Of a DNA stretch of 64,000 nt, positions 1 to 10,365 are shown one piece after another. The translations under genes and the position numbers were made by a program. The first letter of the stretch is position 1; each line of letters opens with the position of its first letter. The DNA comes from Halichondria panicea (Eukaryota > Porifera > Demospongiae > Suberitida > Halichondriidae), in the NCBI RefSeq assembly GCF_963675165.1, contig NC_087386.1, positions 2,165,169 through 2,229,168 on the forward strand, in the 5' to 3' direction. The notes beneath the pieces are model-generated. The model did not search any database and was not told the origin of the DNA. It was given only the letters and a program-made list of their open reading frames with translations.

Positions 1-99
1 CATTATGGTGTAGTCTCACTCTTCTGTAAGAGTATGTCCGAGCCTGAGGAAAATGTAGATTCGCTCATCTATAGCCGCTATGTACATCCTGTTCTTGAT

Positions 100-545
100 A
101 CTTGTGTAGCCAATAGACAGGATCGAGCAGTCGACAAGCAGAGAGCTAAAAAAGAATGAAAGATCCGGAATCACATAGCAATGACAAATTCCTTGTGGTC
201 CAGGACCCTGAAGTATCTTGTGATGAGCCGATAGAGTGGTCTCCGCCACCAATTAGGACACACATTGTGGAGTCTTGTGTAGCCAATAGACAGGATCGAG
301 CGGTCGACAAGCAGAGCTAAACTTCAAGTAAAAAAAATGATGGAATTACCAATTATTAGCCGAATGACGAATGCCCTGTGAGGAGACTCAACTCGTTGGA
401 ATTGTTGGGAAGCAGTCCACCATCAATTGCAATCTCACACAGACAAAGTACAACACTGACTGCTTTACCGTACACCTCTGAGACTAGGCCCCAAGGCATA
501 ATATCTAAAACTGACTCTAATAAATGTTGTACTCTAATTTAGCAT
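100..545 (+). pseudogene. Decayed copy of the small CaaX-box gene
   Basis: This stretch resembles the intact small gene at 9234-9491. A block coding for an NRQDRAVDKQ-like segment occurs twice (about 105-150 and 275-320), followed by stop codons and frame breaks. The last 36 bases (about 508-543) still read TDSNKCCTLI then stop, so a CaaX-type end (CTLI) survives. No continuous reading frame joins the pieces, so I call it a remnant, possibly of two nested copies. It could alternatively be split exons of a related gene whose start lies left of the window. Confidence 0.5.
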
Positions 546-1364
546 GTACTATATAATGTGGTAACGATTGTGCAGTCACGTATTAAATATTATATTGTCA
601 AACAGTTTACTGTGCATATTATATTGTATAGCGGGTGTATTTCGAGGGTATAAAAATGTTTGTGGTTTTTGATGATTAAGCATGTACCGCAAACATAATT
701 TTATCCACGAATTTAATATATCGCACGCATGCATGCATGCTGCAAACAAGGCTGTTATTCCGCAAAAACATTTCTAACTGTCATTTTGCGAAAGTTTATG
801 GTATACCCGCTATATGGTACTCTATAACTAGCTATTATCATGTTGGTGGTTGATTTCATAGGCTAGCTATGTTAACGTTCCAAGACTGCATGGTTTGAAC
901 TTGTTGGCGTTTTTGGCTTTTATATAATAGCTAGGAAGTGAATGCATGTATATATACCTTCGTGAAACCAAGACCAAATGCATTAGTTTCACCAGCCATC
1001 CATTCCTTACCCCATGCACTTTTTCCACTCTCAATCCTCCCCATTATTCCAAACCAGAAAGATCGAAATCAAACTTTACTGTTGTGTCATTCCATACGTA
1101 TATACAGTATCAGGTGTACTGCTATATCTATAGCCTATTAAGGTGTCTGTGGTGTAATGAGTTAATGTTTCGATTTTCCTTTATCCTAAATTTAGGTACT
1201 AAAATATTGTTCCATATCATGGTGGTTTACACTGAATGTACTTCCCCTGACCTGACCTGGTGCATGATCATATTATGCATATACACCCTCACACACTTTC
1301 TTTATAAGCAACCTTTTACTGCAATAATTATTATCTGAAAATAAACATAATTTTACTGACCACA
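546..1364. other. Intergenic, AT-rich, with a duplicated segment
   Basis: No gene is supported. Bases 850-1360 resemble the segment that precedes the intact CaaX gene at about 8830-9230 (shared pieces include a CATTATT-CCAAACCAGAAAGATC-like run and a CCCCTGACCT run). This is therefore the upstream region of a decayed paralogue. Two short overlapping open frames at 938-1338 have no recognisable features. Confidence 0.5.
627..815. mobile_element. Possible MITE with short terminal inverted repeats
   Basis: The left end begins TATAGCGGGT and the right end is its reverse complement ACCCGCTATA. Interior arms are loosely complementary (AAAATGTTTG-like near the left, CAAAAACATTTC-like near the right). 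There is no coding capacity. The ends resemble the TATAGCAGGT ends of the clearer element at 19455-19585. Confidence 0.45.
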
Positions 1365-1600
1365 GTGATGAACTAAGGAGAGAGGGGTATATCCGTCACT
1401 CTACCCCCCCCCCATCCAACCCTTACCCCTACGTGGCCCCTAAAAGTGATGAGCCCTACCCCAATAGTCGTGGTGTGCAATATTGTGTAGCCAATAGACG
1501 GGATCGAGCAGTCGACTAGGAGAGAGCTAAGCGTCATTCAAGCAAAACCAATGATGGAATTACCAAGTAGCGATGAAACTGACTCTATTTTAACAAGAGT
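1365..1600 (+). pseudogene. Second decayed copy of the small CaaX-box gene
   Basis: Bases 1365-1475 match the first half of the intact gene at 9234-9491 (acidic, Pro/Tyr-rich start). Bases 1483-1580 match its conserved NRQDRAVDK segment. A C-tract length change near 1405 shifts the frame, TAG interrupts the conserved segment near 1528, and the CaaX codons are deleted at about 1580. A separate partial copy of the 3' end lies at 1755-1795. Confidence 0.65.
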
Positions 1601-2261
1601 TACGAGTATTAGCTAATATGCAGTAAAAAAGTAATCACCATAATTTACTATTGTCAAACATTGTCAAAAATTTATTTAAATGTGCCGTGAGTGTGATCGT
1701 CCGCTCTATTTATTTCATTATTTATATTGTTGCTGAGCAGCTCCTCTAAATTTCCATAATAGGCTCTAATAAATGTTGTACAGTAACTCTATTTTAGCAA
1801 GTGTCAGTACTAGCTATAATGCATGCATGGTAAAAGTAATCGCCATAATTATGATAGCATACTACATGTATTCAAACCTTGTTAAACACATTTAAATGTG
1901 CGGTCTGTCTATAGTAGTACGTAATTATAGCTATATAGCCTGAGCAACTCTTCAACAAAAATTATGTGACAAATTAAATTTTTCAACTTATTGTCAATAA
2001 TTATTAATCGTCACGTTTGTCATGATGTTGATCAATAATTTTTGTTCCAATCATTGTTCGAATTAACAATAATTAATTATCATCATTTTTGTTCGAATTA
2101 CGATTAGCTATTGCCAATTATTATCATCAATGTTCCTGCTTCATTCTAGAATCATTCTAGAATCTATAGGTCACATTCACAGCATGCGCATAAACTAGAC
2201 AAGAGCTGCTTGCCTGGGACCACATCGTTAACCTCCGAATCAGTCACGGCTCTTTGCAGGT
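1601..2261. other. AT-rich intergenic region
   Basis: No gene is supported. It carries a degenerate direct repeat of the 3' flank of the CaaX-gene copy (about 1605-1700 against 1790-1890) and, at 1980-2130, a cluster of AATAATTATTA-like and TTTTTGTTC-type repeats. Confidence 0.5.
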
Positions 2262-2594
2262 GAGGGTGGGGACTAGTTGGGCGGAGCCCGACCGTCCCTG
2301 ATGGGAGGTAGGGTTTCAAGCCAATGTCAGGATTTGTCTTTGCTGCAACTATAGTTGCAGCCCAATCAGATTGCAGCATTTCTACTGTGGTCTGTGTCAC
2401 GTCCGGTTGCACAACCTAGCAAGGTAAAATTGGTTAACACCCACTTCAGAATAATAATATTCATAGAATAAAATGATTATTCATAGCTGCTTATCAGCGT
2501 GTTACATAATTCAGCAAAGACAAATCCTGACATAGGCTTGAAACCCGACCTCCCGTCAGGGACGGTCGGGCTCCGCCCAACTAGGTGGGGACTT
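2262..2594. mobile_element. Fold-back element with about 75-bp inverted arms
   Basis: Bases about 2266-2345 and 2513-2594 are reverse complements with only a few mismatches; each arm contains GGGCGGAGCCCGACCGTCCC. The spacer is about 165 bp. The small minus-strand open frame at 2164-2412 runs through the left arm and is not a gene. Confidence 0.75.
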
Positions 2595-4224
2595 GAGGAG
2601 GAGATCTTAGCCTCGATCCCAGGCCGATCCGTCTCCAATTGAACGCTAGGTCGCCTCCTCGCTACCAGAAGTGTATGAATACACTCCTGACACCATAAAT
2701 AGTGAACCCTAACCCGGCCCTAACACACACACACACAGTATATAATTATATAAAACAATGTTATGAAGTTTTTGGAGGGTGGGAATATTTTTCCAATGGT
2801 CACTTTGCAATATCGTATTACTATTGCGCGTGAAAAACCTTTGCGAATGAGCCAAATCAGAAGAAAATTTACGATCTAACTATTGCGTTTTGGCAAGGAT
2901 CATGTATATTTACTAGTTGGTTTTACGATTAGTGTTGCGAATTGATCAACCCTCGCAAAGTTCGCTATATGTTTGATGCTCGCAAAACATTCTAGTAACT
3001 AGTGTTCAAGCTGGCGCTGTGCTAATGCCTCTCGCCATGTTTTTGCTTTCGCTCAAAAGTATTAGAGTGTTATATTGGTTTCTATAATGAATTTTATATT
3101 AAAGTTAGCTTATTTATATAAAGTCACTGAGAAGAAAAGACTTATTTACATGCATCTATTGTTGTTATTATTTATTGTATTATGTGGCTTACCAGGACCT
3201 CAAGAAAGAAGAAAATTGATTCTTCTTCCAGGATCTGTAGTTCAGTGTATATAATATCTAAGAAGAAAATACCTGTGTACATGCATATTGTTATCAATAT
3301 TGTTATATGCATGGTAGTGTTTTGTGGCTTACCAGGCCCTCAATACAAAGATGATTCTGCCAGGAGGATCTGGATCTGGATCTTGGATTTTTCTCACACA
3401 GGGAATGAGCGCGCATGCGCATTACATCCATAGGAATAATTAAAGGGTGTGTCCAAAGAGATCAATTTCACAAATGGCTACTGCTAGCTAGCTGTTTTAA
3501 CAGATATTTTCTGAGTATTGTAGCTAACAAAAAGCTAGCGCTTTAGTGCAAGGCTAACTCATATGTTGAATAGAAAGTTTGTGCGGACAGATGATGCTAT
3601 GAAAGATTCTGAAGAGACTGCAACAGCCTTCAATGTGAGTCAAACTAGCCATAACTCGAGAAAGAAGCTTTAGTTTGCTAATCCACGAATCAAAACCCAA
3701 GGGAACGTGGCTAGAAGCCTATAGAAGCTGTTAGCTTTCGTCGCATTGCAACCGTTGAGCAGTTACAGCTGGAACAGACACACACAGACACACACACACA
3801 CACACATACACACACAGTCAGCTTTACCGTATCCCTCGTGCGGCTACGCCTCGAGGCATAATAACACACAGTCAGCTTTACCGTAGCCTCGATTCCAGGC
3901 CGATTAAAATACGGCCTGGTACCTATTGCAGGGTCAGCTCTCTAAGCACACACAAGATGGCCAAATAAAACAGTGTTGGCGAGAAACCATACAAAAATGG
4001 GTGCACGAAGGAACTAAATAAGTTCTAAAATTAATGATTTTTACTGTGACTTATGGCCCTTCTTTTTAATGGTTCCAAAAAACAATAATGTTTCGCTTTT
4101 GCGTTATAGTCTATCATGTGAGATAGCTAACCAAGCCAAGCTTTGATTCCAGGCCGCGGAAAGGAGTTTGTGCATGTTCTGAGTTTCAAGGGCGGCCTAA
4201 CTGTAACCATTTTAATGTATTGCG
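2595..4224. other. Repeat-rich intergenic region
   Basis: No gene is supported. It contains the MITE at 2811-3003, a diverged direct repeat pair (about 3180-3245 and 3318-3385, both with TGTGGCTTACCAGG), a short CACACA run near 3780, and copies of the dispersed TAGCCTCGATTCCAGGCCGAT hairpin-type motif at about 2608, 3884 and 4143. Confidence 0.5.
2811..3003. mobile_element. Tc1/mariner-type MITE, family A, copy 1
   Basis: About 190 bp, clearly related along its length to the copy at 16420-16626. Shared internal pieces include CCTTTGCGAATGAG, GATCTAACTATTGCGTT and GATGCTCGCAAAACATTCTAG. The left end (CGTATTACTA) is complementary to the right end (CTAGTAA). No coding capacity. The ends are more worn than in copy 2, so exact boundaries are approximate. 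Confidence 0.75.
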
Positions 4225-4400
4225 ATTTTTGTAATCGATTTTCAAAAATCGATTATCAAAAATCGATTATCAAAAATCGAATTTCAATAATCGATTATCA
4301 AAAATCGATTATCAGATCGATTGTCAAAGATCGTTTACGTGTAAATTGAAAATCAACTGTAAAAAATAGATTATTAAAAATCGATCTTCAAAAATCGATT
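4225..4400. repeat. Tandem repeat of an ATCGATT-containing unit
   Basis: A run of imperfect copies of a roughly 12-13 bp unit (ATTATCAAAAATCG) covers this region. The repeat explains the Ser/Ile/Lys/Asp-rich open frame at 4143-4349, which is therefore not a gene. Confidence 0.8.
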
Positions 4401-5345
4401 TTATATTGGATGCACACGCCTATCAGATTCTGCCTGAATTTTGTCGCAAACGGCGTTCCATAGAGAAGAGGGCATGCAACTCACTATGTATCCTACGTAC
4501 TCATCCGACTTCGTATCAGAGACCGGATATGCTAAAAATAGAATCCAGTATACGGACGTGAACAAGTGGGCGGTGTTGTTTACGGAGTTATAATTATGGG
4601 CGTGTACATCGAGCTGCCTAAGCTAGCTAGCTAACAGTGCAGTATTATTTTAGAGAAGTGTCATGACCAGTCCTAGTCCAGCCAGGTCCAAGACAACCCC
4701 TTCGAGCATGAAGTTGAGTGCTGGGCGCATTGTTAAGAAGTACCAGAGACTCAGGAAGACAGATTATTGTACCTAGGTTTCATCTTCTTGGAGTTGCAAC
4801 TGTTGGATGGTTTGCCTTTGCCTTTGACACTGCTAGTACAAGCCATACTGCTGCTGAGAACTAGTTTTACTATGCTGCAATCGAGCTAGCTAGCTGGCAC
4901 AAATATAAAAAATACTTTGATTTACCTTGTGCGGTCAAAGGTTACGCGTGGGCGTTTTTGTGGGCAGTTCTAAAAATAGCTCAATACGAAGTCGGATGAT
5001 TCTGAGAATGGGGCGAGTTGCATGCCCTCTTCTCTGTATACGCCCTTGGTAAAACCTACTGGAAAACCTACTGGTTTTACTAATATTCATACATGTAGGG
5101 TGGTCGCCCACTTTGAGTTCACCTCTTTAATGACAATTGCAAGCACACGGTATACTCATGTATATGGGGTGATATCGATATCACCCCATATCACTCTGGA
5201 ATATCCGTTATCGCGGTGTCAAAAGTCTTTGATGTGGCCACAAACTATGCAAACCAGCTAGGCTCTGGGCACTGGGTCAACAAGTTTCGCCGATTTCGAG
5301 TTCACCTCTTCTATCTGTGTTTCGTTACTAATTAAGCTAGCTAAA
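4401..5345. other. Intergenic region with a large fold-back pair
   Basis: Bases about 4460-4520 and 4978-5040 are inverted repeats: GAAGAGGGCATGCAACTC and CATCCGACTTCGTAT occur in one arm and their complements in the other. Between them, 4663-4864 looks like a decayed small-gene fragment. It starts MTSPSPARSK and, in another frame, ends in a hydrophobic segment with LGVATVGWFAFAF. A 30-bp perfect palindrome lies at 5162-5191. The stretch 5200-5345 should include the promoter of the next gene, but no clear element is visible. Confidence 0.5.
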
Positions 5346-7933
5346 ATGCAGCTCTACATAAAAACACAGCCCACATCCAAGTTGTCAGTCGATTATCATC
5401 TGGAACCCAGTATTTTGCCACTTGAAATTGAGGAGAATGACACAATTGAGTGTATTAAAGCAATAATTCTTGGGAAAACGGGAATCCCTTCTCAGCTTCA
5501 AGTCATCTACTTTGATGCAGAAATATTGCAGAATGAGAGGACATTGCACTCCTACAGCATAACAAATGAATGTACACTGCTGCTACTGTTTACAGCTGAA
5601 ATATTCCCACTTCGACTGAGGCCAGCTTTTGTGAGAAAAACAATTTATATCGAAGCATTTGAAGATGACAAAATTATGGACATAAAAACACTTGTTTTGA
5701 AAGAAGAGCACATTCCATTGCAGCCAACACACCTTTTACTGAATGGTCGAGAATTAGAGAGTGACAAAAAACTGAGTGAATACGCTATTCACAGTGGGAC
5801 AAAGCTCTCTTTGGCAATGAAACTTGTCACCAAAGAAATTAATGTCACAGGAAAGCAGCTATATCATACGGAAAATAATTTTTTTACATTTCAATACGTC
5901 TCAAGGAAAGATGCATTTCGATTCACAATAGCAAAAACGACAGCCAAAGAAAATCTTAAGAATTTAATCAGCTCGAAAACAGGCATCCCAAAAGGTCAGA
6001 TATGCTTTTTCTATAATGGTTTTGATTTAGACGAAATTCACGCGTATTGTGAAACTGAAATAATATTAAAATGTGTAAGAAGAGAACCAGACTTAATGAG
6101 GATTGTCGTAAACTTTAGTCAACCATTCAAACACAGTGAGTCAAGGATAAGCTTGCACCCATTGGTCAATCGACACAATAGTCTTGAAGAAATAGACAAA
6201 GTGTTAGTACACAAATTGAGCTCAGTGGGCTATATTTCAGATGACTACATACCATCAATTCGGTCTGATTTTAAAGCGACAGATTACAAAGGTGCCCCTC
6301 TGACAAGTGAAACACTTACAATGCTGTATCCTAGACAGAATAAATCACTCATTGATTACGAAGTGACTGAAGGTTCTGAACTATTTTATTATGCCAATGT
6401 GCGGGGTGGAGGAATTCCTGTATATATAGCACTCGGATCTACAACGACAAATTATTATGTGCGTGAAGATGAAACTGTAAATGGCTTGAAACATAAAATT
6501 GAAAAAAAACAAGGTTTTCCAATAGCTAGACAGCAGCTTGCATATGAAGGAGGTCTTCTTGATGATGCAATGAAAATAAACGAATACAATATCGGTGGAA
6601 ATAGCGTAATTCAATTATTGCTGAAGCCCCAGAAGGGAGCTTTCGAAATCAGTGCATATTTGCCAACAGGAAGAGTGTTACGTGCAGATGTTAGCCCAGA
6701 TGACACAATTGCAAGGTGTAAGAAGCGAATTGCAGAAGAAGAAAAATTAGACCCTGATAGCTTTAATTTGGTTTACTTAAAACGAAGAAAACTAAGTGAA
6801 TCAGGAACCGTTTACGAGAATAGTATTCGATCAGGCACTCTCATACACGTAGTGTCTAAAAGTGGAACAATCAAAATTAACGTTCATTCTGTAGATCACA
6901 AAATATTAGGAACAGTATACACAAATGACGACGAAACAGTATTGTCACTCAAAGTACGGATACACATGGAAATCCCTGGAGTTCCCCTCCCAGGTATGCA
7001 ACGAATATTACAAGGAGATACACTTTTAAATGAGAGTATGCTGCTGAAACACTGCTTCATAAAAGATGATGGCAGTTTAACAGTAAGCACATTAAAGAAA
7101 TTGTTTATTGCAACACCTAATGGAAGCACTATCAAAGTTAAAGTTTATCAGGACGAAAAAATTTGGTCTGTTATGAAATGTATTGAAAGGGAAACCCAAA
7201 TTAAATTTGAAAATCAACAACTAACTTATCAAGATAAGATTCTCAAGAATGAGCAAATCATTGCAAGCTGTAACTTTGCTGTGGATCCAATGCTACAACT
7301 AAGTAAGTCAGTACATAAAGAATTACAAAGAATAGCATATACATGTATGTATATAGATGGTCACCTACAGCTGTATATGGAATAGCATTATCCATTATTA
7401 TCATATTTCCTACAGATATTTCTGAGCATCCAATGTCTAAAGATTGTACTACAATCAGTTTTACGGCTAACAACAGTGCACCACACGACACACAAGCAAT
7501 ACCCTCTGTGATTGTGAAACAAGGAGAGGATGTTATAGACTCATTACGGATACAGTATGAGCTCACATACAGTAATCTGGATGCGGAAATTGAAACACAA
7601 GACATGCCCTACTTGGCCAAATATTTCGACAACGATCGGAAGTATTTTGAACTATTAGGGCTGAACCCGTCAGAGCAGAACGACATTAAATTACGCACAG
7701 CAACCTATGATACACGAACAGCAATGATACAAGCTCTAGAACTTTGGAAGAAACATAATCCTTATGCCGCTACACACAGAAAACTAATCAAGATGTTTAT
7801 AGAAATGGACAACAGAGAAGGAGCTGATGGAGTATGCATATATTTGCGGGATAAAAGTGGAATTAGACATATTCAAAATGTATCTTACAACAAAAAGGCT
7901 GAACTGGAGAAAATACATGAAAAATTTAAATAG
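5346..7933 (+). CDS. Poly-ubiquitin-like protein with C-terminal Death domain
   Basis: Two coding exons (5346-7302 and 7416-7933, phase-1 intron of 113 bp with GTAAGT and TACAG) give 824 residues. The first 652 residues contain about eight ubiquitin-like domains in a row, roughly 1-79, 82-162, 185-262, 263-352, 357-430, 436-510, 512-590 and 592-652. The start MQLYIK mimics ubiquitin's own start. Repeated signs are a hydrophobic first strand, a helix such as ECIKAIILGKTGIP, and an LLxxGRELxxDKxLSEY-like strand-turn. Residues about 715-797 read as a Death domain (LAKYF, LLGLNPSEQNDIKL, ALELWKKHNPYAATHRKLIKM), a helical adaptor fold used in apoptosis and innate signalling. The fourth domain ends VRGGG (352-356), like ubiquitin's processing site. 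Long tandem ubiquitin-like arrays fused to Death are unusual, and I do not recognise a named orthologue. It may be a sponge-type signalling scaffold; function is inference. Confidence 0.85.
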
Positions 7934-8091
7934 GCATTAATGATAATTATTATATACATGTACGTGTTAAATTTATGACCGAACAATTTATAATTATTGC
8001 ATGGTAAAACATTCGAAATGTATCAACATTTCTATCATGATCTGTACCCTCGTCAGTGGCAGGTGGTCCCCATCCCCCTCACGTCTATATA

Positions 8092-8790
8092 CAGTGCCTG
8101 TAACCTAGGGAGTAGAATACAAACATTTGTACTTAAGTGTATTTTGAGTTTGGAACATTTCTAAGAAATGATGCTGATACCATTGTATATAGGTGAATGA
8201 ATAAGCTACAAACATATTCAAAAATATTTCTCTAAAACATTGTAGTAGAAAATCATTTAGGTGAAAACGGGGATGATTGTAAAAAAATGTATGTAACATC
8301 AATTATCTCTGGAAGTAAAAGAAAAATTGCTTCTACCAAAAGATAGACAATTTATTAACAATTACATGTGTAAAAAAATTAGACCTTAGCCGAAAAATTT
8401 ACTTGAAATCTCTCCCTAAGCAAAAAGGCACCCAAAAACACACATAATGGAGTACGAAACAGCGTGTGTACTTATGTAACCGATTTTAATTCATGCATAT
8501 GTTAGCTCAACTATCCACTGATGTTAATGCCAGAGTTCCAGACCTTAGCCGACAACGGTTGGTGTTTTTCCTCCCTAAGCTTTTGCTCACTATAATAATT
8601 TGTTGCTGTTGTAAAAGCAACCACATACCCACCACCTTAGGTTGCCATGGAAACATTTTTGGATATGTTGAAGCTCAAGCATTCACCTACACTTTGGTAT
8701 CATCAAAATTTCTTAGAAATGTTTTAAGGTCAAGATATTCACATTTATGTACCAAAATGTGGTATTCTACTCCCTAGGTTACTTGCACTG
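8092..8790. mobile_element. TA-flanked fold-back element, about 700 bp
   Basis: The ends are inverted repeats: the left begins CAGTGCCTGTAACCTAGGGA and the right is the complement of CAGTGCAAGTAACCTAGGGA, each flanked by TA. The arms extend about 150 bp with more divergence (left to about 8260, right from about 8640). The CAGT start and TA duplication are typical of Tc1/mariner-type elements. The centre holds two diverged direct copies of an ACCTTAGCCGA...CTCCCTAAGC block (8381 and 8539). No transposase is seen; open frames at 8105-8302 and 8493-8777 lie in the arms. Confidence 0.75.
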
Positions 8791-9233
8791 TATAGCTATC
8801 ATGTTAGTGCAACATACCATGGCGCTATAGGCATAGGCTACGTTCCAAGGTTTACCTTTGGAATTTATCAACCATCCATTGGCTTGCTTACCCACGTTTT
8901 ACACACCTTCCCCATTATTAAACCAGAAAGATCAGCACTGTGGAATTCCTCAATTATAATCCTATTAATTAGGTGTCTGTGGTGTATAATGTGTTGATGT
9001 TTATAGTACAATGTATATACTTCCCCTGACCTATATGTAGCTGACCTCATAATTATGCATGCACTCTGATGTCACTGGTGGCTCAAAGTCCGGATCCATG
9101 AGGGGAGTTCAAGAAACCCGCAATATGCATGTACAGTATATACCACCCTCACACACTTCCTTTATAAGCAACCTTTCACTGTATATTAGATCTAGTATAA
9201 GTGCCCTGCAATTCAACTGGATTAAAAATAATT

Positions 9234-9491
9234 ATGTCTGAAGATGGGCATACTGACCACAGTGATGAACCGAGGAGAGAGGGGTATTCGTCACCTTACC
9301 CCCCATCCAATCCGTACCCCTACCCCCCTACAAGTGATGAACCCTCCCCCAATGCAGTAGTGGTGATGTCTGTAGTCAATAGACAAGATCGAGCAGTCGA
9401 CAAGCAGAGAGCTAAGTGTCAAGAAAAACCAATGATGGAATTACCAAGTAGCAATGAAACTGACTCTAATAAATGTTGTACTCTATTTTAG
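9234..9491 (+). CDS. Small prenylation-motif (CaaX) protein, unknown family
   Basis: An 85-residue reading frame starts MSEDGHTDHSDE, followed by a Pro/Tyr/Ser-rich part (SSPYPPSNPYPYPP), a charged segment (NRQDRAVDKQRAKCQ) and the end NKCCTLF. The last four residues fit a CaaX box; a final Phe favours geranylgeranylation, which would anchor the protein to membranes. I chose the ATG at 9234 because the decayed copies at 100-545 and 1365-1600 share sequence from about this point on; the open frame also extends 11 codons upstream. Low-complexity sequence means the gene call is not certain, but decay of the other copies contrasts with the intact frame here. No family is recognised. Transcript evidence would decide whether extra exons exist. 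Confidence 0.5.
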   Translation: MSEDGHTDHSDEPRREGYSSPYPPSNPYPYPPTSDEPSPNAVVVMSVVNRQDRAVDKQRAKCQEKPMMELPSSNETDSNKCCTLF

Positions 9492-10365
9492 AAAATGTCT
9501 TGTAGTCTACTAGCTACAGCTAATGTGCATGGTAAAAGTAATATATTACGTTTTAACATTGTCAAACTAAATGTGCTGTCTGCTCTATAATAATAGTAAC
9601 TATATATAACTGTCATCAGTTTTATGTTGTTGCTGAGCAGATCCTTCAAATTTCCTTGATATTTCAACGTTCCAATGGTTCTATTCTTGTATATCGCCGA
9701 TTCGGCTTCAGCTATAGGGGTGACTGCATGGAGCAGCCATCCATTGATTCCTTATCCACTTTTTCCATTATTCCAAACCAGTTCCATCATGACCCAGGCC
9801 CAGGGTGCTGCATGGGTTTAATATTGGCTTGTGAGGTCAGAGGGCTATATATAGAAAGCCACTTATCTCCTCCTCAATACCAATAATTAGGAAAGGAAAG
9901 AGATTTCATGACATCACAAGGGTGTCTGAACCTTCACACATAATACTTGTATAATCAATTGTTAAAAACGAATAATTGTAAGCATCAAATAAAATCATAA
10001 TCAATAATTATATGGCTGCTACTCCAAATGTCTGATTTGCCCATAGGCTACGTTCCAAGACGCATTGATTGTGTCCGAAGTGGGTTTTGTGAAGCCATTG
10101 AAGCATCTGTAGTGTGTGAACATGCATGCATGTGAATGTGCATGCATGTGCATGTGCATGCATATGAATGTGCAATAAGAACATGACTATGTGGTATGCT
10201 TTATATACACAAGATGTCTGTATACTGCATATACATACAAGAAATACTATAATAATATTATACACATACAATTGTTGGAAGTGTCACCAGAACGGTAATA
10301 TACACATGACTGTACCTATAATTAGGAGTGCATGCATGCATCCGCACATTAATTGTGTGCAAACA
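9492..10365. other. Intergenic region, no gene seen
   Basis: It contains a degenerate third echo of the duplicated upstream segment (about 9660-9800, with CATTATTCCAAACCAG) and a short tandem repeat of ATGTGCATGC-like units at 10118-10172. No reading frame with features of a gene is seen. Confidence 0.5.

Noticed and set aside
938-1338. Two overlapping plus-strand open frames of 67 and 130 residues
   Set aside because: They lie in the duplicated upstream block of the decayed CaaX copy and have no domain or signal. The matching block at 8830-9230 is not open in the same frame.
2164-2412. Minus-strand 82-residue frame
   Set aside because: Lies across one arm of the fold-back element.
6381-7135. 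Minus-strand frames opposite the ubiquitin-like gene
   Set aside because: Shadows of a strongly coding plus strand.
8105-8777. Open frames inside the 8092-8790 element, checked as transposase
   Set aside because: No catalytic DDE/D pattern or other recognisable domain; they coincide with the inverted arms.
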